DNA of 64,000 bases from Moritella sp. 24 (GCF_018219155.1 NZ_CP056123.1:2985505-3049504), one strand, 5' to 3'. Positions 17,068-27,088 are shown, counted from the first letter of the stretch. Notes: a model not told the origin generated them from the letters alone. A program made the numbers and translations.

Positions 17068-18675
17068 TTACTTATCAACAACACCAGTTGCTGGAATTTT
17101 AAGTTCAGTCCACACATGGTGTGCGAAACCAGAGCCCGCTTCTTGATACATGTTATAAACAGGGTTAACACCAAGCGCTCTCAATTCATCTTCATCACTC
17201 TTAAAGTGAGCCAGTGCCGCCACCTGAAAACTACAACGATCCATTTTATGTAACTGCTCTGCGGCATAATGATTACCATGATGATCTGGCATCGCTAATA
17301 ATACCAATTTAATGTTATCAGTCATTTCTAACTTATTCCAAAAATCAGTATCTAACGCATCGGCCGTAATCACTCGTCTACCCGATTCACAATGAGCTAA
17401 GGTTTTTTGATTGTTGTAATCAAGCCCTAATACTTTGTCACCGTATTGGGTTTTCAATTCATCGTAGGCACCCATACCAATACGACCCATACCCATCACC
17501 AATATTTCAGCATCACCAAGGGAAACAGGGCGATCATCAATATGTAAATCAGAGGCTTGAAAACGTGCTAACTTGTCCGTAAAACGATTATAGATAGCAT
17601 CCGCATACTTATTCAGTAATGATGCGATAACAAAACTGAGCGACACAGCCAACGCTGTAATAATCAGCCAATCTTGAGATAACCAGCCTTTATAAGTCGC
17701 AAGTGCCGCAACAATCAAACCAAACTCGCTGTAGTTTGCCAATGAAAACGCTGCAAATAATGAAGTACGAGAACGTAATTTAAACTTAACTAACGTGAAG
17801 AAGTACAAAGCAATTTTGCCGAATAAGAATACAGCTAAAATACCCGCAACTAATAAGTGATCAACCGTTGGTAATCCACCTAAACCAATACTGAGGAAGA
17901 AACAAACCAACAGCATCTCTTTCATATTAAACAGTGCCCTCGCCATCTGCTTCGCACTCCCATGACCAGCTAACAACATGCCAGCAATCAAGGCACCAAG
18001 GTCAGCTTTCATCCCTACCGATTCAAATAGGCCAGCCCCCAATACTAATGCAAGGAAGAATCCGTATAAGACCAGTAACTCACCATGACCAACTCTATCG
18101 AGTAACTTAAACAACAGTGGACGAATCAAAGGTAGCGCTAACAATATCACCGCAAAAAGAGACGGGATTTTACCCACTGATACCGTTAAGAAAACGACAG
18201 CAAAGATGTCTTGCATGATCAAGATACCAATCGCGATACGCCCGTATAACGAGTTTGTCTCACTCTTTTCTTCTAAAATTTTAACCGCAAATACCGTGCT
18301 TGAAAAACTCAGCGCAAACGCAACCAGTACGAGCGAAAACGTATCTAAGTTAATGAAGAAGGTGAGCCCGACTTGTTTTAAGATGAACAAACAAACCGCA
18401 TAAAAAGCGATACTACCAAAGATATGAATACTTGCCCCACCCCACACTTCCGCTTTAAATAAGGTGCGAATATCGAGCTTTAAACCAATAGAGAACAATA
18501 ACAGTGTGACGCCAAGATCAGCAAAAGTTTGTAATCCTTCAGTCGCTTCAAAACCAAAAAAGTTAAGCGCAAAGCCTGCTAACAAAAAGCCAACCATGGG
18601 CGGTAAACCCGTTAGATTAACAACCATACCAAAGCTAAATGCTGTGGCGATAAAAAGTAAAAGAGTCGTATCCAT
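17068..18675 (-). CDS. CPA2-family cation:proton antiporter with RCK (TrkA-N) domain (YbaL/KefB-like)
   Basis: Monovalent cation/H+ antiporter of 535 residues. Residues about 5-375 form the 12-13-helix CPA2 membrane domain (LPPMVGFLLAGFALNFFGFE near the N terminus, AFALSFSSTVFAVKILEEK, and the KADLGALIAGMLLAGH helix). Residues about 395-520 form a cytoplasmic TrkA-N/RCK domain with the Rossmann motif GMGRIGMGAYDEL, suggesting control by NAD(H) or another nucleotide. There is no TrkA-C domain, unlike full-length YbaL or KefC relatives. The start is placed at ATG 18675; a GTG/ATG 45 bases upstream would add a polar tail unlike the family. Potassium efflux for stress protection is the usual role. 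Confidence 0.9.
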   Translation of the reverse strand: MDTTLLLFIATAFSFGMVVNLTGLPPMVGFLLAGFALNFFGFEATEGLQTFADLGVTLLLFSIGLKLDIRTLFKAEVWGGASIHIFGSIAFYAVCLFILKQVGLTFFINLDTFSLVLVAFALSFSSTVFAVKILEEKSETNSLYGRIAIGILIMQDIFAVVFLTVSVGKIPSLFAVILLALPLIRPLLFKLLDRVGHGELLVLYGFFLALVLGAGLFESVGMKADLGALIAGMLLAGHGSAKQMARALFNMKEMLLVCFFLSIGLGGLPTVDHLLVAGILAVFLFGKIALYFFTLVKFKLRSRTSLFAAFSLANYSEFGLIVAALATYKGWLSQDWLIITALAVSLSFVIASLLNKYADAIYNRFTDKLARFQASDLHIDDRPVSLGDAEILVMGMGRIGMGAYDELKTQYGDKVLGLDYNNQKTLAHCESGRRVITADALDTDFWNKLEMTDNIKLVLLAMPDHHGNHYAAEQLHKMDRCSFQVAALAHFKSDEDELRALGVNPVYNMYQEAGSGFAHHVWTELKIPATGVVDK

Positions 18676-18853
18676 GAACGGTGGCCTATATGAAGTGAAC
18701 GAGCGACTGAGAATAATCAAAATAAAGTATTTGTCATGATCAAGGCAATAACAATTTTCTTGAACTAAAACATTAAATTAGTTTGTTAATTTTAAGATAA
18801 TTAATGGAATAGAACAATCTGTTTATACTACTTAGGTATTAAATTTATATTAC

Positions 18854-18953
18854 ATATAACAATTATTCATATCCAAGCGGTTAATACAATATAACAAATA
18901 TCGAATATAACATTTGACGCATATAATATTTTGAACATATACTGAATATAACA
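18854..18953 (+). promoter_or_regulatory. ars promoter with repeated ATATAACA elements
   Basis: TTGACG at 18914-18919 and TATACT at 18938-18943 (18-base spacing) form a good sigma-70 promoter 35 bases before arsR. Around it the octamer ATATAACA occurs four times on the same strand (about 18854, 18889, 18905 and 18946). Two copies are the ten-mer GAATATAACA, at 18903-18912 and 18944-18953, flanking the promoter core. They are candidate ArsR operator half-sites. The 302-base gap 18676-18977 holds no gene. Confidence 0.6.
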
Positions 18954-18977
18954 AAAATCGTATGTGAGTGACACAAT

Positions 18978-19322
18978 ATGAAACCGACACAACTTTTTAA
19001 AATTCTTTCTGACGAAACTCGACTAAGAATATTGATGCTAATTGATATTGAAAAAGAACTTTGCGTATGTGAATTAATTTCAGCCATCAGTGCAAGTCAG
19101 CCGAGTATTTCACGTAATTTAGCACAACTCCGTAAATCAGGCTTACTCGTTGATAGAAAATACAAACAATGGGTATTTTATGCCATCAATCCAACATTGC
19201 CAGCATGGCAAAAAGCAATTCTAGATCTGAGTTCGCAACAAAATAACAGTTTAATCACTGCGGACATACAGCGACTTAACGATACGGGTAGCCGCCCAGA
19301 ACGAAAACAACACTGCGAGTAG
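18978..19322 (+). CDS. arsR: ArsR-family metalloid-responsive repressor
   Basis: Winged helix-turn-helix repressor of 114 residues that should bind the ars promoter and release it on binding arsenite or antimonite. The metalloid site is seen as C29-x-C31 in ELCVCEL, at the start of the recognition-helix region, and a third Cys (C113) lies next to the C terminus. The DNA-recognition helix is SASQPSISRNLAQLRKSGLL, followed by the YKQWVFYAI wing. It begins the ars operon: the stop codon abuts the acr3 ATG directly. Autoregulation is inferred from the repeated elements over its promoter. Confidence 0.92.
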   Translation: MKPTQLFKILSDETRLRILMLIDIEKELCVCELISAISASQPSISRNLAQLRKSGLLVDRKYKQWVFYAINPTLPAWQKAILDLSSQQNNSLITADIQRLNDTGSRPERKQHCE

Positions 19323-20357
19323 ATGATCATGGGTATATTTGAACGGTATTTATCAGTTTGGGTCGCGCTTGCGATTACCGCTGGGGTTATTTTAGGGGTT
19401 TGGCAACCAGATGTATTCCAGCTTATTGCTGGTTTAGAAATTGCGCACGTTAATTTAGTTGTCGCTATCTTTATCTGGATCATGATTTACCCAATGATGG
19501 TGCAAATCGACTTTTCTGCGATTAAAGATGTAGGTAAAAATCCAAAAGGGTTATTCCTCACTGTATTCATTAACTGGATCATCAAACCCTTTACCATGGC
19601 TGCTTTTGCTTGGCTATTCTTTAAAGTATTTTTTGCTGAAATGGTTGATCCTAGTTCTGCTCAAGAATACATTGCCGGAATGATCTTACTGGGTGTCGCG
19701 CCTTGTACCGCGATGGTATTTGTATGGTCACAACTGACAAAAGGCGATGCTAACTACACCTTAGTACAAGTATCCGTGAACGATATCATCATGGTCTTTG
19801 CATTTGCACCTATCGCAGCATTTTTATTAGAAGTAAGTGATATCAATGTGCCTTGGGAAACCTTGCTACTCTCTGTTGTACTCTATGTCGTTCTGCCATT
19901 AATAGCAGGTATCCTCACACGTAAAAGATTAAATAAATCAGATGACAAAGAAGCGATTCAACATACCCTGGCGAAGTTAAAACCTTGGTCTATCTTAGGC
20001 TTGCTAGCAACGGTAGTTTTACTCTTTGGCTTCCAAGCGAATACCTTGATTAATGATCCAAAGACCATTGTGCTTATTGCCATCCCCCTTGCCTTGCAGA
20101 CCTACATGATCTTCGCAATCACATTTTTCGCTGCAAAACGCCTTAAGTTGCCACATAACATCGCAGGTCCTGCATGTTTAATTGGTACTTCGAACTTCTT
20201 TGAACTCGCGGTCGCAGTCGCTATCTCGTTATTTGGTCTACATTCTGGCGCAGCACTGGCGACAGTGGTTGGTGTACTTGTCGAAGTACCCATTATGCTA
20301 TCGCTCGTTGCTATAATTAACCGTAGCCAAAATTCATTTGACTATTCAAAAGCTTAG
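19323..20357 (+). CDS. acr3: ACR3-type arsenite efflux permease
   Basis: Inner-membrane arsenite exporter of 344 residues (bile acid:Na+ symporter superfamily) with ten predicted helices. Diagnostic features are the N-terminal [20 protein letters not shown], the helix-4 catalytic cysteine C128 in [15 protein letters not shown], and the C-terminal [20 protein letters not shown]. The gene starts directly after the arsR stop; a second ATG two codons on is equally possible. Acr3 works without an ATPase, using the proton motive force. No arsC arsenate reductase gene lies in the window, so arsenate would have to be reduced by an enzyme encoded elsewhere. Confidence 0.94.
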   Translation: MIMGIFERYLSVWVALAITAGVILGVWQPDVFQLIAGLEIAHVNLVVAIFIWIMIYPMMVQIDFSAIKDVGKNPKGLFLTVFINWIIKPFTMAAFAWLFFKVFFAEMVDPSSAQEYIAGMILLGVAPCTAMVFVWSQLTKGDANYTLVQVSVNDIIMVFAFAPIAAFLLEVSDINVPWETLLLSVVLYVVLPLIAGILTRKRLNKSDDKEAIQHTLAKLKPWSILGLLATVVLLFGFQANTLINDPKTIVLIAIPLALQTYMIFAITFFAAKRLKLPHNIAGPACLIGTSNFFELAVAVAISLFGLHSGAALATVVGVLVEVPIMLSLVAIINRSQNSFDYSKA

Positions 20358-20425
20358 ACACTAAACTTAGTCATAATATATTAATGAAAATCACATATAA
20401 TTAAATCTGTCTCATGGAGAGTAAA

Positions 20426-21433
20426 ATGACAATAAAAATAGGCATTAACGGTTTCGGTCGTATGGGGCGTTTAGCGATGCGCGCAGCGTTCAATTGGGAT
20501 GATATCGAAATTGTACAAATCAATGATCCAGCGGGTAACGCGGAAACACTGGCTCATTTACTTAATTTTGATTCCATCCATGGACGCTGGGAACATCAAG
20601 CAGACTTCCTTGGTGATCGTATGATTATTAACGATCATTTTATTCCTTGCACACGTAATACAGCCGTTGCTGATACAGATTGGTCTGGCTGTGATGTGGT
20701 GCTTGAAGCATCTGGTAAAATTAAAACCTCTTCACTGCTACAAGCTTACCTAGATCAAGGCGTTAAACGCGTTGTTGTGACTGCACCCGTCAAAGAAGAA
20801 GGTGTATTGAACATAGTCATGGGTGTTAATGATAGCTTATACAACAAAGACCTACACCCGATTGTGACTGCTGCATCTTGTACGACTAACTGCCTCGCAC
20901 CTGTCGTTAAAGTATTAAAAGAAAAGTTGGGTATTAAACATGGCTCAATGACGACAATCCACAACATTACCAATACCCAAACTATTCTTGATGCACCACA
21001 TCAAGATTTACGTCGAGCACGTGCTTGTGGTACCTCACTCATTCCAACGACGACAGGTTCTGCAACAGCAATCACAAATATTTTCCCAGAACTAACAGGT
21101 AAGTTAAACGGCCATGCTATCCGAGTACCGTTAGCGAATGCGTCACTGACTGATTGCGTGTTTGAAGTCGAGCGTGAAACAACTGCAGAAGAAGTGAATA
21201 GTTACTTCAAACAAGCAGCAGGAAACGAACTGAAAGACATCCTTGGTTACGAAGAGCGTCCTTTAGTATCAATTGACTATAAAACGGACCCACGTTCTAG
21301 CATCATTGATGCCTTGTCAACGATGGTAGTCAATGGCACGCAAGTAAAAGTATACGCTTGGTATGATAATGAGTGGGGTTATGCAAACCGTGCAGCGGAA
21401 TTAGCTCGAATGGTGGGTCGCTCAGACAAATGA
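20426..21433 (+). CDS. Glyceraldehyde-3-phosphate dehydrogenase of the ars operon
   Basis: Type I GAPDH of 335 residues. It has the NAD-binding [15 protein letters not shown] motif (residues 6-20) and the active-site C152 in [11 protein letters not shown], with H179 in TTIHNITNT. In ars operons this enzyme is known to use arsenate in place of phosphate, giving 1-arseno-3-phosphoglycerate for export by ArsJ. The start at ATG 20426 is chosen because GGAG (20416-20419) sits six bases before it; the ATG at 20414 would place that site inside the gene. The stop overlaps arsJ (ATGATGA). The ars context argues against this being the main glycolytic enzyme. Confidence 0.92.
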   Translation: MTIKIGINGFGRMGRLAMRAAFNWDDIEIVQINDPAGNAETLAHLLNFDSIHGRWEHQADFLGDRMIINDHFIPCTRNTAVADTDWSGCDVVLEASGKIKTSSLLQAYLDQGVKRVVVTAPVKEEGVLNIVMGVNDSLYNKDLHPIVTAASCTTNCLAPVVKVLKEKLGIKHGSMTTIHNITNTQTILDAPHQDLRRARACGTSLIPTTTGSATAITNIFPELTGKLNGHAIRVPLANASLTDCVFEVERETTAEEVNSYFKQAAGNELKDILGYEERPLVSIDYKTDPRSSIIDALSTMVVNGTQVKVYAWYDNEWGYANRAAELARMVGRSDK

Positions 21434-22644
21434 TGAAAACATTAGCGGGGATCTCGCCACAAATAAAACAATATTTAATGATTACCGGTAACTATTGGGC
21501 TTTTACCTTAACTGACGGCGCATTGCGTATGTTAGTGGTACTGTATTTCCACCAGCTAGGCTACAGCCCCTTTAATATCGCCATGTTATTTTTGTTTTAT
21601 GAAGTATTTGGTGTCATCACCAATTTGCTTGGAGGCTGGCTAGGCGCACGCCTCGGGTTAAACAAAACCATGAATATTGGTTTAGCGATGCAAATTATTG
21701 CATTGCTGATGTTAACCGTTCCCGCTGATAGCCTCACTGTTATTTATGTCATGTTAGCGCAAGCCTTATCGGGTATTGCCAAAGATCTGAATAAGATGAG
21801 TGCCAAAAGTGCGATTAAATTACTCGTTCCAAAAGACAGTAATGATAACAGTAACAAATTATATCAATGGGTTGCAGTATTAACAGGCTCTAAGAATGCA
21901 CTCAAAGGGGTGGGATTTTTCTTAGGCGGTGTCTTGCTAACAACATTCGGCTTTAAAGTGGCAATTCAACTCATGGCCGTAATGCTATTTCTCGTTTGGC
22001 TGGGCAGTTTAATCGGCTTAAAAACGGAACTGGGTAAAGCGAAAAGCAAACCTAAGTTTACCGAAATATTCTCTAAAAGTAGCGCAATAAACCGGTTATC
22101 AGCAGCACGGTTATTTCTATTTGGTGCCCGTGATGTTTGGTTTGTTGTAGCGCTACCGGTTTTCTTAGCAACCACATTTAACTGGGATCATTGGTGGGTT
22201 GGTGGGTTCATGGCAAGTTGGGTCATTGGTTATGGTTTCGTACAATCAATCGCCCCACGCTTCACAGGACAATCTCCATCGCCAAGATCAGCAGGTCTAT
22301 GGGCTGGATACTTAGCCGTGACCCCCGTATTAATTGCGATCGCATTACATTATCAATTTTATGTGCAATTTTCGATTATTGTTGGTTTACTGATCTTTGG
22401 TGGTTTGTTTGCCATTAATTCATCGTTACACAGCTATTTAATTGTTAACTTTGCCAGTAGCGATGGTGTGTCCATGGATGTTGGTTTTTATTACATGGCA
22501 AACGCAATGGGACGACTTATTGGTACAGTGTTATCAGGTTGGGTGTATCAGCTATATGGATTAGAGATGTGTTTATGGATATCAGCGCTATTTATCGCGG
22601 CTTCTGCGGTTATTGCATTAAGGCTAAAGGAAACAGCTGAATAA
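21430..22644 (+). CDS. arsJ: ArsJ organoarsenical efflux MFS transporter
   Basis: Major facilitator superfamily exporter of 404 residues with about 12 helices, transporting 1-arseno-3-phosphoglycerate out of the cell, where it breaks down to arsenate. ArsJ-type N-terminal sequence is evident ([40 protein letters not shown]). The start is one of two successive ATGs at 21430 and 21433; the first overlaps the GAPDH stop by four bases, so the two are translationally coupled. A longer frame reading back into the GAPDH gene is rejected because it lacks a ribosome binding site. It is the last gene of the ars operon. Confidence 0.94.
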   Translation: MMKTLAGISPQIKQYLMITGNYWAFTLTDGALRMLVVLYFHQLGYSPFNIAMLFLFYEVFGVITNLLGGWLGARLGLNKTMNIGLAMQIIALLMLTVPADSLTVIYVMLAQALSGIAKDLNKMSAKSAIKLLVPKDSNDNSNKLYQWVAVLTGSKNALKGVGFFLGGVLLTTFGFKVAIQLMAVMLFLVWLGSLIGLKTELGKAKSKPKFTEIFSKSSAINRLSAARLFLFGARDVWFVVALPVFLATTFNWDHWWVGGFMASWVIGYGFVQSIAPRFTGQSPSPRSAGLWAGYLAVTPVLIAIALHYQFYVQFSIIVGLLIFGGLFAINSSLHSYLIVNFASSDGVSMDVGFYYMANAMGRLIGTVLSGWVYQLYGLEMCLWISALFIAASAVIALRLKETAE

Positions 22645-22652
22645 TAAATAAT

Positions 22653-22680
22653 AAGGTTACAGTATTCGTACTGTAACCTT
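22653..22680. terminator. UUCG-capped hairpin after arsJ
   Basis: Perfect 12-base arms AAGGTTACAGTA (22653-22664) and TACTGTAACCTT (22669-22680) closed by a TTCG tetraloop, between arsJ and the convergent ASCH gene. The following T-tract is weak on both strands, so it may act as a 3'-end stabiliser as well as a terminator. Confidence 0.65.
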
Positions 22681-22689
22681 CAAAAAATA

Positions 22690-23163
22690 CTATGCGGCAG
22701 CGCCATGCACGACTTGAAAATGCTCTAATACCAATACCATATTTTCATCAGCTTCGATGTCAGCAGCAACACATTCGTTTGAAAAGAAGTCCCAATGTGC
22801 CGCACGCCACCAGTCAAGAGTACGATCGCCCTCTCCTTCTGAACACGCAAACTCAGCCGTCACATCCGAATATTTACATTCACTCACTGCGGTAATCTCA
22901 ACGATTGATTGCGGTTCACCGTCCCAATTCGTTACCACTAATAAATGCCCTTCTGTTGGCATCATTTCTTCGCCAGAGTCATACCAATGCTTCATACTCG
23001 ACGTGGCCGTTTTGATACCCTGACTCACGAGATCGGCACACAAATTAGCATTGATTTCATCACCACAAAAATAGTCAGCACTAAATGACGTATAACGTTT
23101 ACGTTCAGAATCAGTTAATGTATCTAAATAGTTATTGAGATAATCTTGCGTTTTTTGTTCCAT
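22690..23163 (-). CDS. ASCH-domain protein
   Basis: Soluble protein of 157 residues with an ASCH fold, a PUA-like beta-barrel thought to bind RNA or nucleotides; some small ASCH proteins are amidohydrolases acting on N4-acetylcytidine. Seen here are the helix with GIKTATSSMKHWYD (typical GxKTAT/RxT motif), the strand LLVVTNWDGEPQSIVEITAV, and GEGDRTLDWWRAAHWDFF near the C terminus. The start at ATG 23163 is preferred to one at 23181 because a GGGAT-containing element lies just before it. It converges on arsJ and has no partner gene. The exact substrate is unknown. Confidence 0.85.
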   Translation of the reverse strand: MEQKTQDYLNNYLDTLTDSERKRYTSFSADYFCGDEINANLCADLVSQGIKTATSSMKHWYDSGEEMMPTEGHLLVVTNWDGEPQSIVEITAVSECKYSDVTAEFACSEGEGDRTLDWWRAAHWDFFSNECVAADIEADENMVLVLEHFQVVHGAAA

Positions 23164-23467
23164 ACCGATCCCGTTATACATTCATAATTTTCTTTATTAT
23201 CAAGTACTTTATATGTCGTTAGTGTCAACATCATACTCATTAATCACCCATCGAGTGTATTGAACTTTATAACTCTAAACAAGTACATAGATCAAAATTA
23301 ATAGAATTTTATTCTTCAAGCCAAAAACTGGCTTTACAAAGTATCGCTAACACATTCACGTAAATACCAAATCATAGACTCTCACCATTTTAAATAATAA
23401 ACCTAATTGTTTATTCTAAAATATAACTCTATCTTCATTGTTATCCCCTTACACTTGAGTTAAGAAT
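23164..23467. other. Intergenic region between the ASCH gene and the serine hydrolase
   Basis: AT-rich DNA of 304 bases carrying the divergent promoters. A small hairpin, AAGCCA-AAAAC-TGGCTT (23318-23334), is the only structure noticed. No convincing small gene, operator or repeat was found. Confidence 0.5.
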
Positions 23468-24757
23468 ATGTTTATCGATTTTGGATTGAAAAGTTTAGTT
23501 CATACAAGTAGATATTTACGCCTTGGTAATACAATCCATTTACCAGAATCATTATCAGCTGTCACTACCATCAATCGAGAAGAAGAAGTCGATCCGACAA
23601 CCGTAGGAATGACTCAAGATGGCGTTGATGAAATCTGGCAATCGATTGAAGAAATTTATAAAACAGCGACACACCCCGCTATCTCGCTTTGTTTTCGCCG
23701 TCAGGGCAAGATTATTCTAAGCCGTTCAATTGGCTATGCGACCGGGCATAAGCCAAATAATAAAGCAGAAATAAATGCACGACTTATGCAGCCTGAAACG
23801 CCTATTTGTTATTTTTCAGGGTCTAAAGCTGTTACCGCCTTTCTCATTCATTTATTAAATGAAGACAAGCTTATCGATTTACACGATCCAGTTAGTTTTC
23901 ATCTACCTGAGTTTGGTCAGAACGGTAAAGAAGATATCAGTATTCATCAGGTACTATCACACCGCAGTGGTATATCTGTCATGCCTAAAACCTTGGATAT
24001 GAGTGCAATCGCAGACAAAGATGAAATTTGGCGACAGCTATGTGCCAAAAAAGTACCTGCGACGCAAACAGGTAGCCTTGCCTATCATGCCCTCAGTGGC
24101 GGGTATGTTTTAGAACGTATCATTAATAAAGTAACGGGCTTGAGCATACAAGAATTTCTTGATGTCAGAGTTCGCCAACCGATGAACATGAAATACTTTA
24201 GTTATGGATTAAATGAGACTCAAGCTGCTGACTTAGCAGATAACTATGCGACGGGTATAAAAGCGATGTACCCTGTTTCATACTTTATCAAACGCGCATT
24301 GGGTGATTCATTTGAACGTGTTGCTGAAGTCAGTAATACCCCCATATTTCAACAAGCCGTTATACCGTCAGCAAACTTGATGGGTACCGCAGAAGAAATG
24401 GGGCGTTTCTATCAAATGTTACTGAATAATGGCGTCTGGGAAGGTAAACAAATCTGCCAGCCAATGACAATAAGACGCATGATTCGTGAATATGGTTCAT
24501 TAGAGTTTGATCGCACCTTAATGATCCCAATGCGTTATAGTGCGGGACTCATGCTAGGCGCGAATCCGGTAGGAATATGGGGCAGAAATAGTGGCCAGGC
24601 ATTTGGTCATCTTGGCTTAATTAATAAATTGCTGTGGGCTGATCCAGACCGTGATATTTCGGTATCATTACTCAATACTGGTTTACCCCTTGTGGCAAAT
24701 AATATCCCGTCTCTGGTCAACTTCATGGCGAGTATTAATAAACACTGCTCACGTTAA
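23468..24757 (+). CDS. Class C beta-lactamase-fold serine hydrolase (EstB/LACTB-like)
   Basis: Serine hydrolase of 429 residues from the beta-lactamase/penicillin-binding superfamily. The nucleophile motif SxxK is S117-G-S-K120 (CYFSGSKAVTAF), the second motif is Y206-H-A (LAYHALSGGY), a variant common in family VIII esterase-like members rather than the YxN of true AmpC, and the third is H-x-G in FGHLGLINK near residue 385. No signal peptide is evident, so it is probably cytoplasmic and more likely an esterase or peptidase than an antibiotic-resistance enzyme. It is monocistronic and convergent with an alpha/beta hydrolase gene. Confidence 0.87.
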   Translation: MFIDFGLKSLVHTSRYLRLGNTIHLPESLSAVTTINREEEVDPTTVGMTQDGVDEIWQSIEEIYKTATHPAISLCFRRQGKIILSRSIGYATGHKPNNKAEINARLMQPETPICYFSGSKAVTAFLIHLLNEDKLIDLHDPVSFHLPEFGQNGKEDISIHQVLSHRSGISVMPKTLDMSAIADKDEIWRQLCAKKVPATQTGSLAYHALSGGYVLERIINKVTGLSIQEFLDVRVRQPMNMKYFSYGLNETQAADLADNYATGIKAMYPVSYFIKRALGDSFERVAEVSNTPIFQQAVIPSANLMGTAEEMGRFYQMLLNNGVWEGKQICQPMTIRRMIREYGSLEFDRTLMIPMRYSAGLMLGANPVGIWGRNSGQAFGHLGLINKLLWADPDRDISVSLLNTGLPLVANNIPSLVNFMASINKHCSR

Positions 24758-24768
24758 ATAAGCAGTGT
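24742..24768 (-). terminator. Hairpin overlapping the hydrolase stop codons
   Basis: Eight-base arms ACACTGCT (24742-24749) and AGCAGTGT (24761-24768). The left arm lies inside the end of the plus-strand gene. On the minus strand the stem is followed by TTTATTAAT, so it probably ends the alpha/beta hydrolase transcript. Confidence 0.45.
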
Positions 24769-24784
24769 GCATTGGGTTGTCGAA

Positions 24785-25759
24785 TTACATCGCTAATTCG
24801 GCAATTCTATCACTTGCCCAACTTTCAAACTTCCAATTTTTAATAAACGCACAGTGCCCGCCTTTCACTTGTAAATCAATACTCAACCACTTAGATTGGT
24901 GTAAATCATTAAGGTGTCCAGGTGGAATCATGGGGTCATCTTCAGAGGTAATAATCGTTGTCGGAATAGCCAACTGACTCAATCCATCATCAATAATCGA
25001 ATAAGCCTCAAAATATTCGTCTCGACTTGTGAAGTGCGTATAACCATCAACAAAAAATAGATTCATTTCATCTAACGTTTTTAGTTTCTTTAATGCGTTA
25101 CCGTAGCCTAATTTAGGATGGTGACGTAACTTCTTGATTAATGAACGCTTCCATTTAGCGACAAAGTATTGCTCATATAGTGGGAAGCCAGAACTTAACT
25201 CAGCCATTGTTGTGCGAGGATGCAGTACAGGGCAAATAGCGATGGCTTGATGCAGCTGAATACCTGCTGATTTAGCCATATTAGCCACCCGTAAACAGAA
25301 GTTACCGCCGAGTGAATAGCCACATAATACATTGTGCTTTCCACCAAACTCTGCGCATAGATACTTCACCGCTTCGGCGACTTCTTCTAACCGTGATGAG
25401 TTAAATAATTCAGTATTTAAGTGGTGCGTATCACCATGGTCACGGAAATTAAGACGAAACACATCGTAACCCGCATCCAGTAATTTCTGCCCGCTAGATA
25501 ATACATACAGTGAGTCAGCGCAGCCTTCCCAACCATGAAGAATAATCGCGAGTCCTTTGAACGATGAGCTACCACTCACCTTTCGAGTAAGAAAACCTTC
25601 GAGTTTAACCCCTTGAGGCGTGGTGATAATATGCTGCACCGCTCGGTTTAACAGCTCCGCTGCACGACGCTTTTCCAAAATTTGTCTTGGGCCAGAACTC
25701 GATAACATTGATTGAAGATGATTATTACTCAGTCCCAAGGCGGGTTTAAATTTAGTCAT
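24785..25759 (-). CDS. YheT/ABHD1-family alpha/beta hydrolase
   Basis: Alpha/beta hydrolase of 324 residues, similar to Escherichia coli YheT and eukaryotic ABHD1/3 lipases (UPF0017). The oxyanion-hole motif ILHGWEG is at residues 73-79, the nucleophile S149 lies in GYSLGGNF, an acidic residue follows in SEDDPMIPPGH, and the catalytic His is in GGHCAFIKN near 304. The motif NNHLQSML near the N terminus is typical of YheT. It should act as an esterase on lipid or small acyl substrates in the cytoplasm. It is monocistronic, convergent with the serine hydrolase and divergent from ynjB. Confidence 0.9.
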   Translation of the reverse strand: MTKFKPALGLSNNHLQSMLSSSGPRQILEKRRAAELLNRAVQHIITTPQGVKLEGFLTRKVSGSSSFKGLAIILHGWEGCADSLYVLSSGQKLLDAGYDVFRLNFRDHGDTHHLNTELFNSSRLEEVAEAVKYLCAEFGGKHNVLCGYSLGGNFCLRVANMAKSAGIQLHQAIAICPVLHPRTTMAELSSGFPLYEQYFVAKWKRSLIKKLRHHPKLGYGNALKKLKTLDEMNLFFVDGYTHFTSRDEYFEAYSIIDDGLSQLAIPTTIITSEDDPMIPPGHLNDLHQSKWLSIDLQVKGGHCAFIKNWKFESWASDRIAELAM

Positions 25760-25942
25760 TCTTTTCGCTTCGACCCCACTATCAAAAATGAACTCATTAC
25801 TTTACACCATAATTCACAGTAGGTGATTCTGTTATTTGAGTATCTAAGCCGCAACTATATGAATATGATTACAATCAGTTATAATTAAATACTATAAACA
25901 TTGTAGATAGCAATGTGCAGCAACTTAAGAAAAGGAAGTTTC

Positions 25943-27088
25943 ATGCGGAAATTATTCGTCAGTCTAAGTTTATTAGTCATCAGTGCTTTTAGCCAAGCGA
26001 CAACGCTTGACTGGCAAGCTGTTGAACAAAAAGCAAAAGGCCAAACAGTTTATTTTTACGCATGGGGTGGAAGTCCAGAAATTAACAACTATTTACGTTG
26101 GGTAGACAAACGCTTAAACAGCGAATACGGCGTGCGCTTAACCCATGTAAAGGTCGGTGATATTGCCGAAGCGATCACGCGTTTAGCCGCAGAAAAAACT
26201 GCTAAAAAAAATACCAATGGCAGCGTTGATATGGTGTGGGTAAACGGTGAAAATTTCAAATCAATGAAACGCTATAACCTCATAACCGACTCATTCGCAA
26301 CACAACTGCCTAACTGGCAATATGTCGATAAAACATTACCTGTCGACAGTGATTTCTCTGAGCCAACACTAGGACTAGAAGCACCTTGGGGTGTCGGTCA
26401 ATTGGTGTTTATTTATGATACCGAAACATTAACAGCGCCACCAACAAGCTTTAATGACATGCTTGCCTACGCAATCAAGCATCCAAATAAACTCAGCTAC
26501 CCTAAGCCACCTTCATTTCATGGCACCAGTTTTCTAAAAGCCGCATTATTAGAGTTAACGAACGATAACTCACCGCTATACCTACCTGTTGATAATAAGA
26601 CGTTCGCTAGCATATCAGCGCCATTGTGGGATTATCTCGACAAATTCCATACAGTCGCATGGCGTAAGGGTAAACAATTCCCGGCCAGTGCTGCAGAAAC
26701 AATTCAATTATTAGATGATGGTGAACTCGATATCGCCATTTCATTTAACCCTAACGAAGCAACCACATCACAACAAAGTGGTAAACTCAGCGAAACAGCA
26801 ACAGCTTATGCGATGCAGGCTGGTGCTTTATCGAATATCCACTTCTTATCTATTCCATGGAATGCGACAGCCAAAGAAGGGGCGCTAGTCGCGATTAACT
26901 TCTTATTAAGTCCAGAAGCACAATCACGTAAAGGCGACTTAGCGATTTGGGGCGATCCAACGGTGTTAGCCCCACAATACATCACAGGTTCAGCGAAAAA
27001 TACCAAGTTATTCAAATCGATTCCGGAGCCACATCCAAGCTGGCAAACTGCACTTGAAGCTGAATGGCAAAAACGCTACGGGCATTAA
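25943..27088 (+). CDS. ynjB: YnjB-type ABC transporter substrate-binding protein
   Basis: Periplasmic binding protein of 381 residues with a signal peptide (MRKLFVSLSLLVISAFSQA, cleavage near residue 19). The mature protein has the extended two-lobe form of Fe3+/polyamine/thiamine binders and the YnjB signatures VYFYAWGGSPEINNYLRWV and VDMVWVNGENFKSM. The start at ATG 25943 is set by AGGAAG seven bases upstream; an ATG 30 bases earlier would add a polar extension before the signal peptide. The permease gene follows directly. The ligand of YnjB is not established in any organism I know of. Confidence 0.92.
   Translation: MRKLFVSLSLLVISAFSQATTLDWQAVEQKAKGQTVYFYAWGGSPEINNYLRWVDKRLNSEYGVRLTHVKVGDIAEAITRLAAEKTAKKNTNGSVDMVWVNGENFKSMKRYNLITDSFATQLPNWQYVDKTLPVDSDFSEPTLGLEAPWGVGQLVFIYDTETLTAPPTSFNDMLAYAIKHPNKLSYPKPPSFHGTSFLKAALLELTNDNSPLYLPVDNKTFASISAPLWDYLDKFHTVAWRKGKQFPASAAETIQLLDDGELDIAISFNPNEATTSQQSGKLSETATAYAMQAGALSNIHFLSIPWNATAKEGALVAINFLLSPEAQSRKGDLAIWGDPTVLAPQYITGSAKNTKLFKSIPEPHPSWQTALEAEWQKRYGH

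Noticed and set aside
20414-20425. Earlier ATG for the ars-operon GAPDH gene
   Set aside because: It overlaps the GGAG that serves the next ATG, at the proper spacing.
21373-21429. Extension of arsJ back into the GAPDH gene
   Set aside because: No ribosome binding site; the ATGATG overlapping the GAPDH stop gives the normal ArsJ N terminus.
20426-21433. Glycolytic GAPDH
   Set aside because: It lies between acr3 and arsJ with coupled translation, the known arrangement of the arsenic-specific GAPDH.
23468-24757. Antibiotic-resistance beta-lactamase
   Set aside because: No signal peptide, and the second motif is YHA rather than YxN; an esterase-like or peptidase-like hydrolase is more likely.
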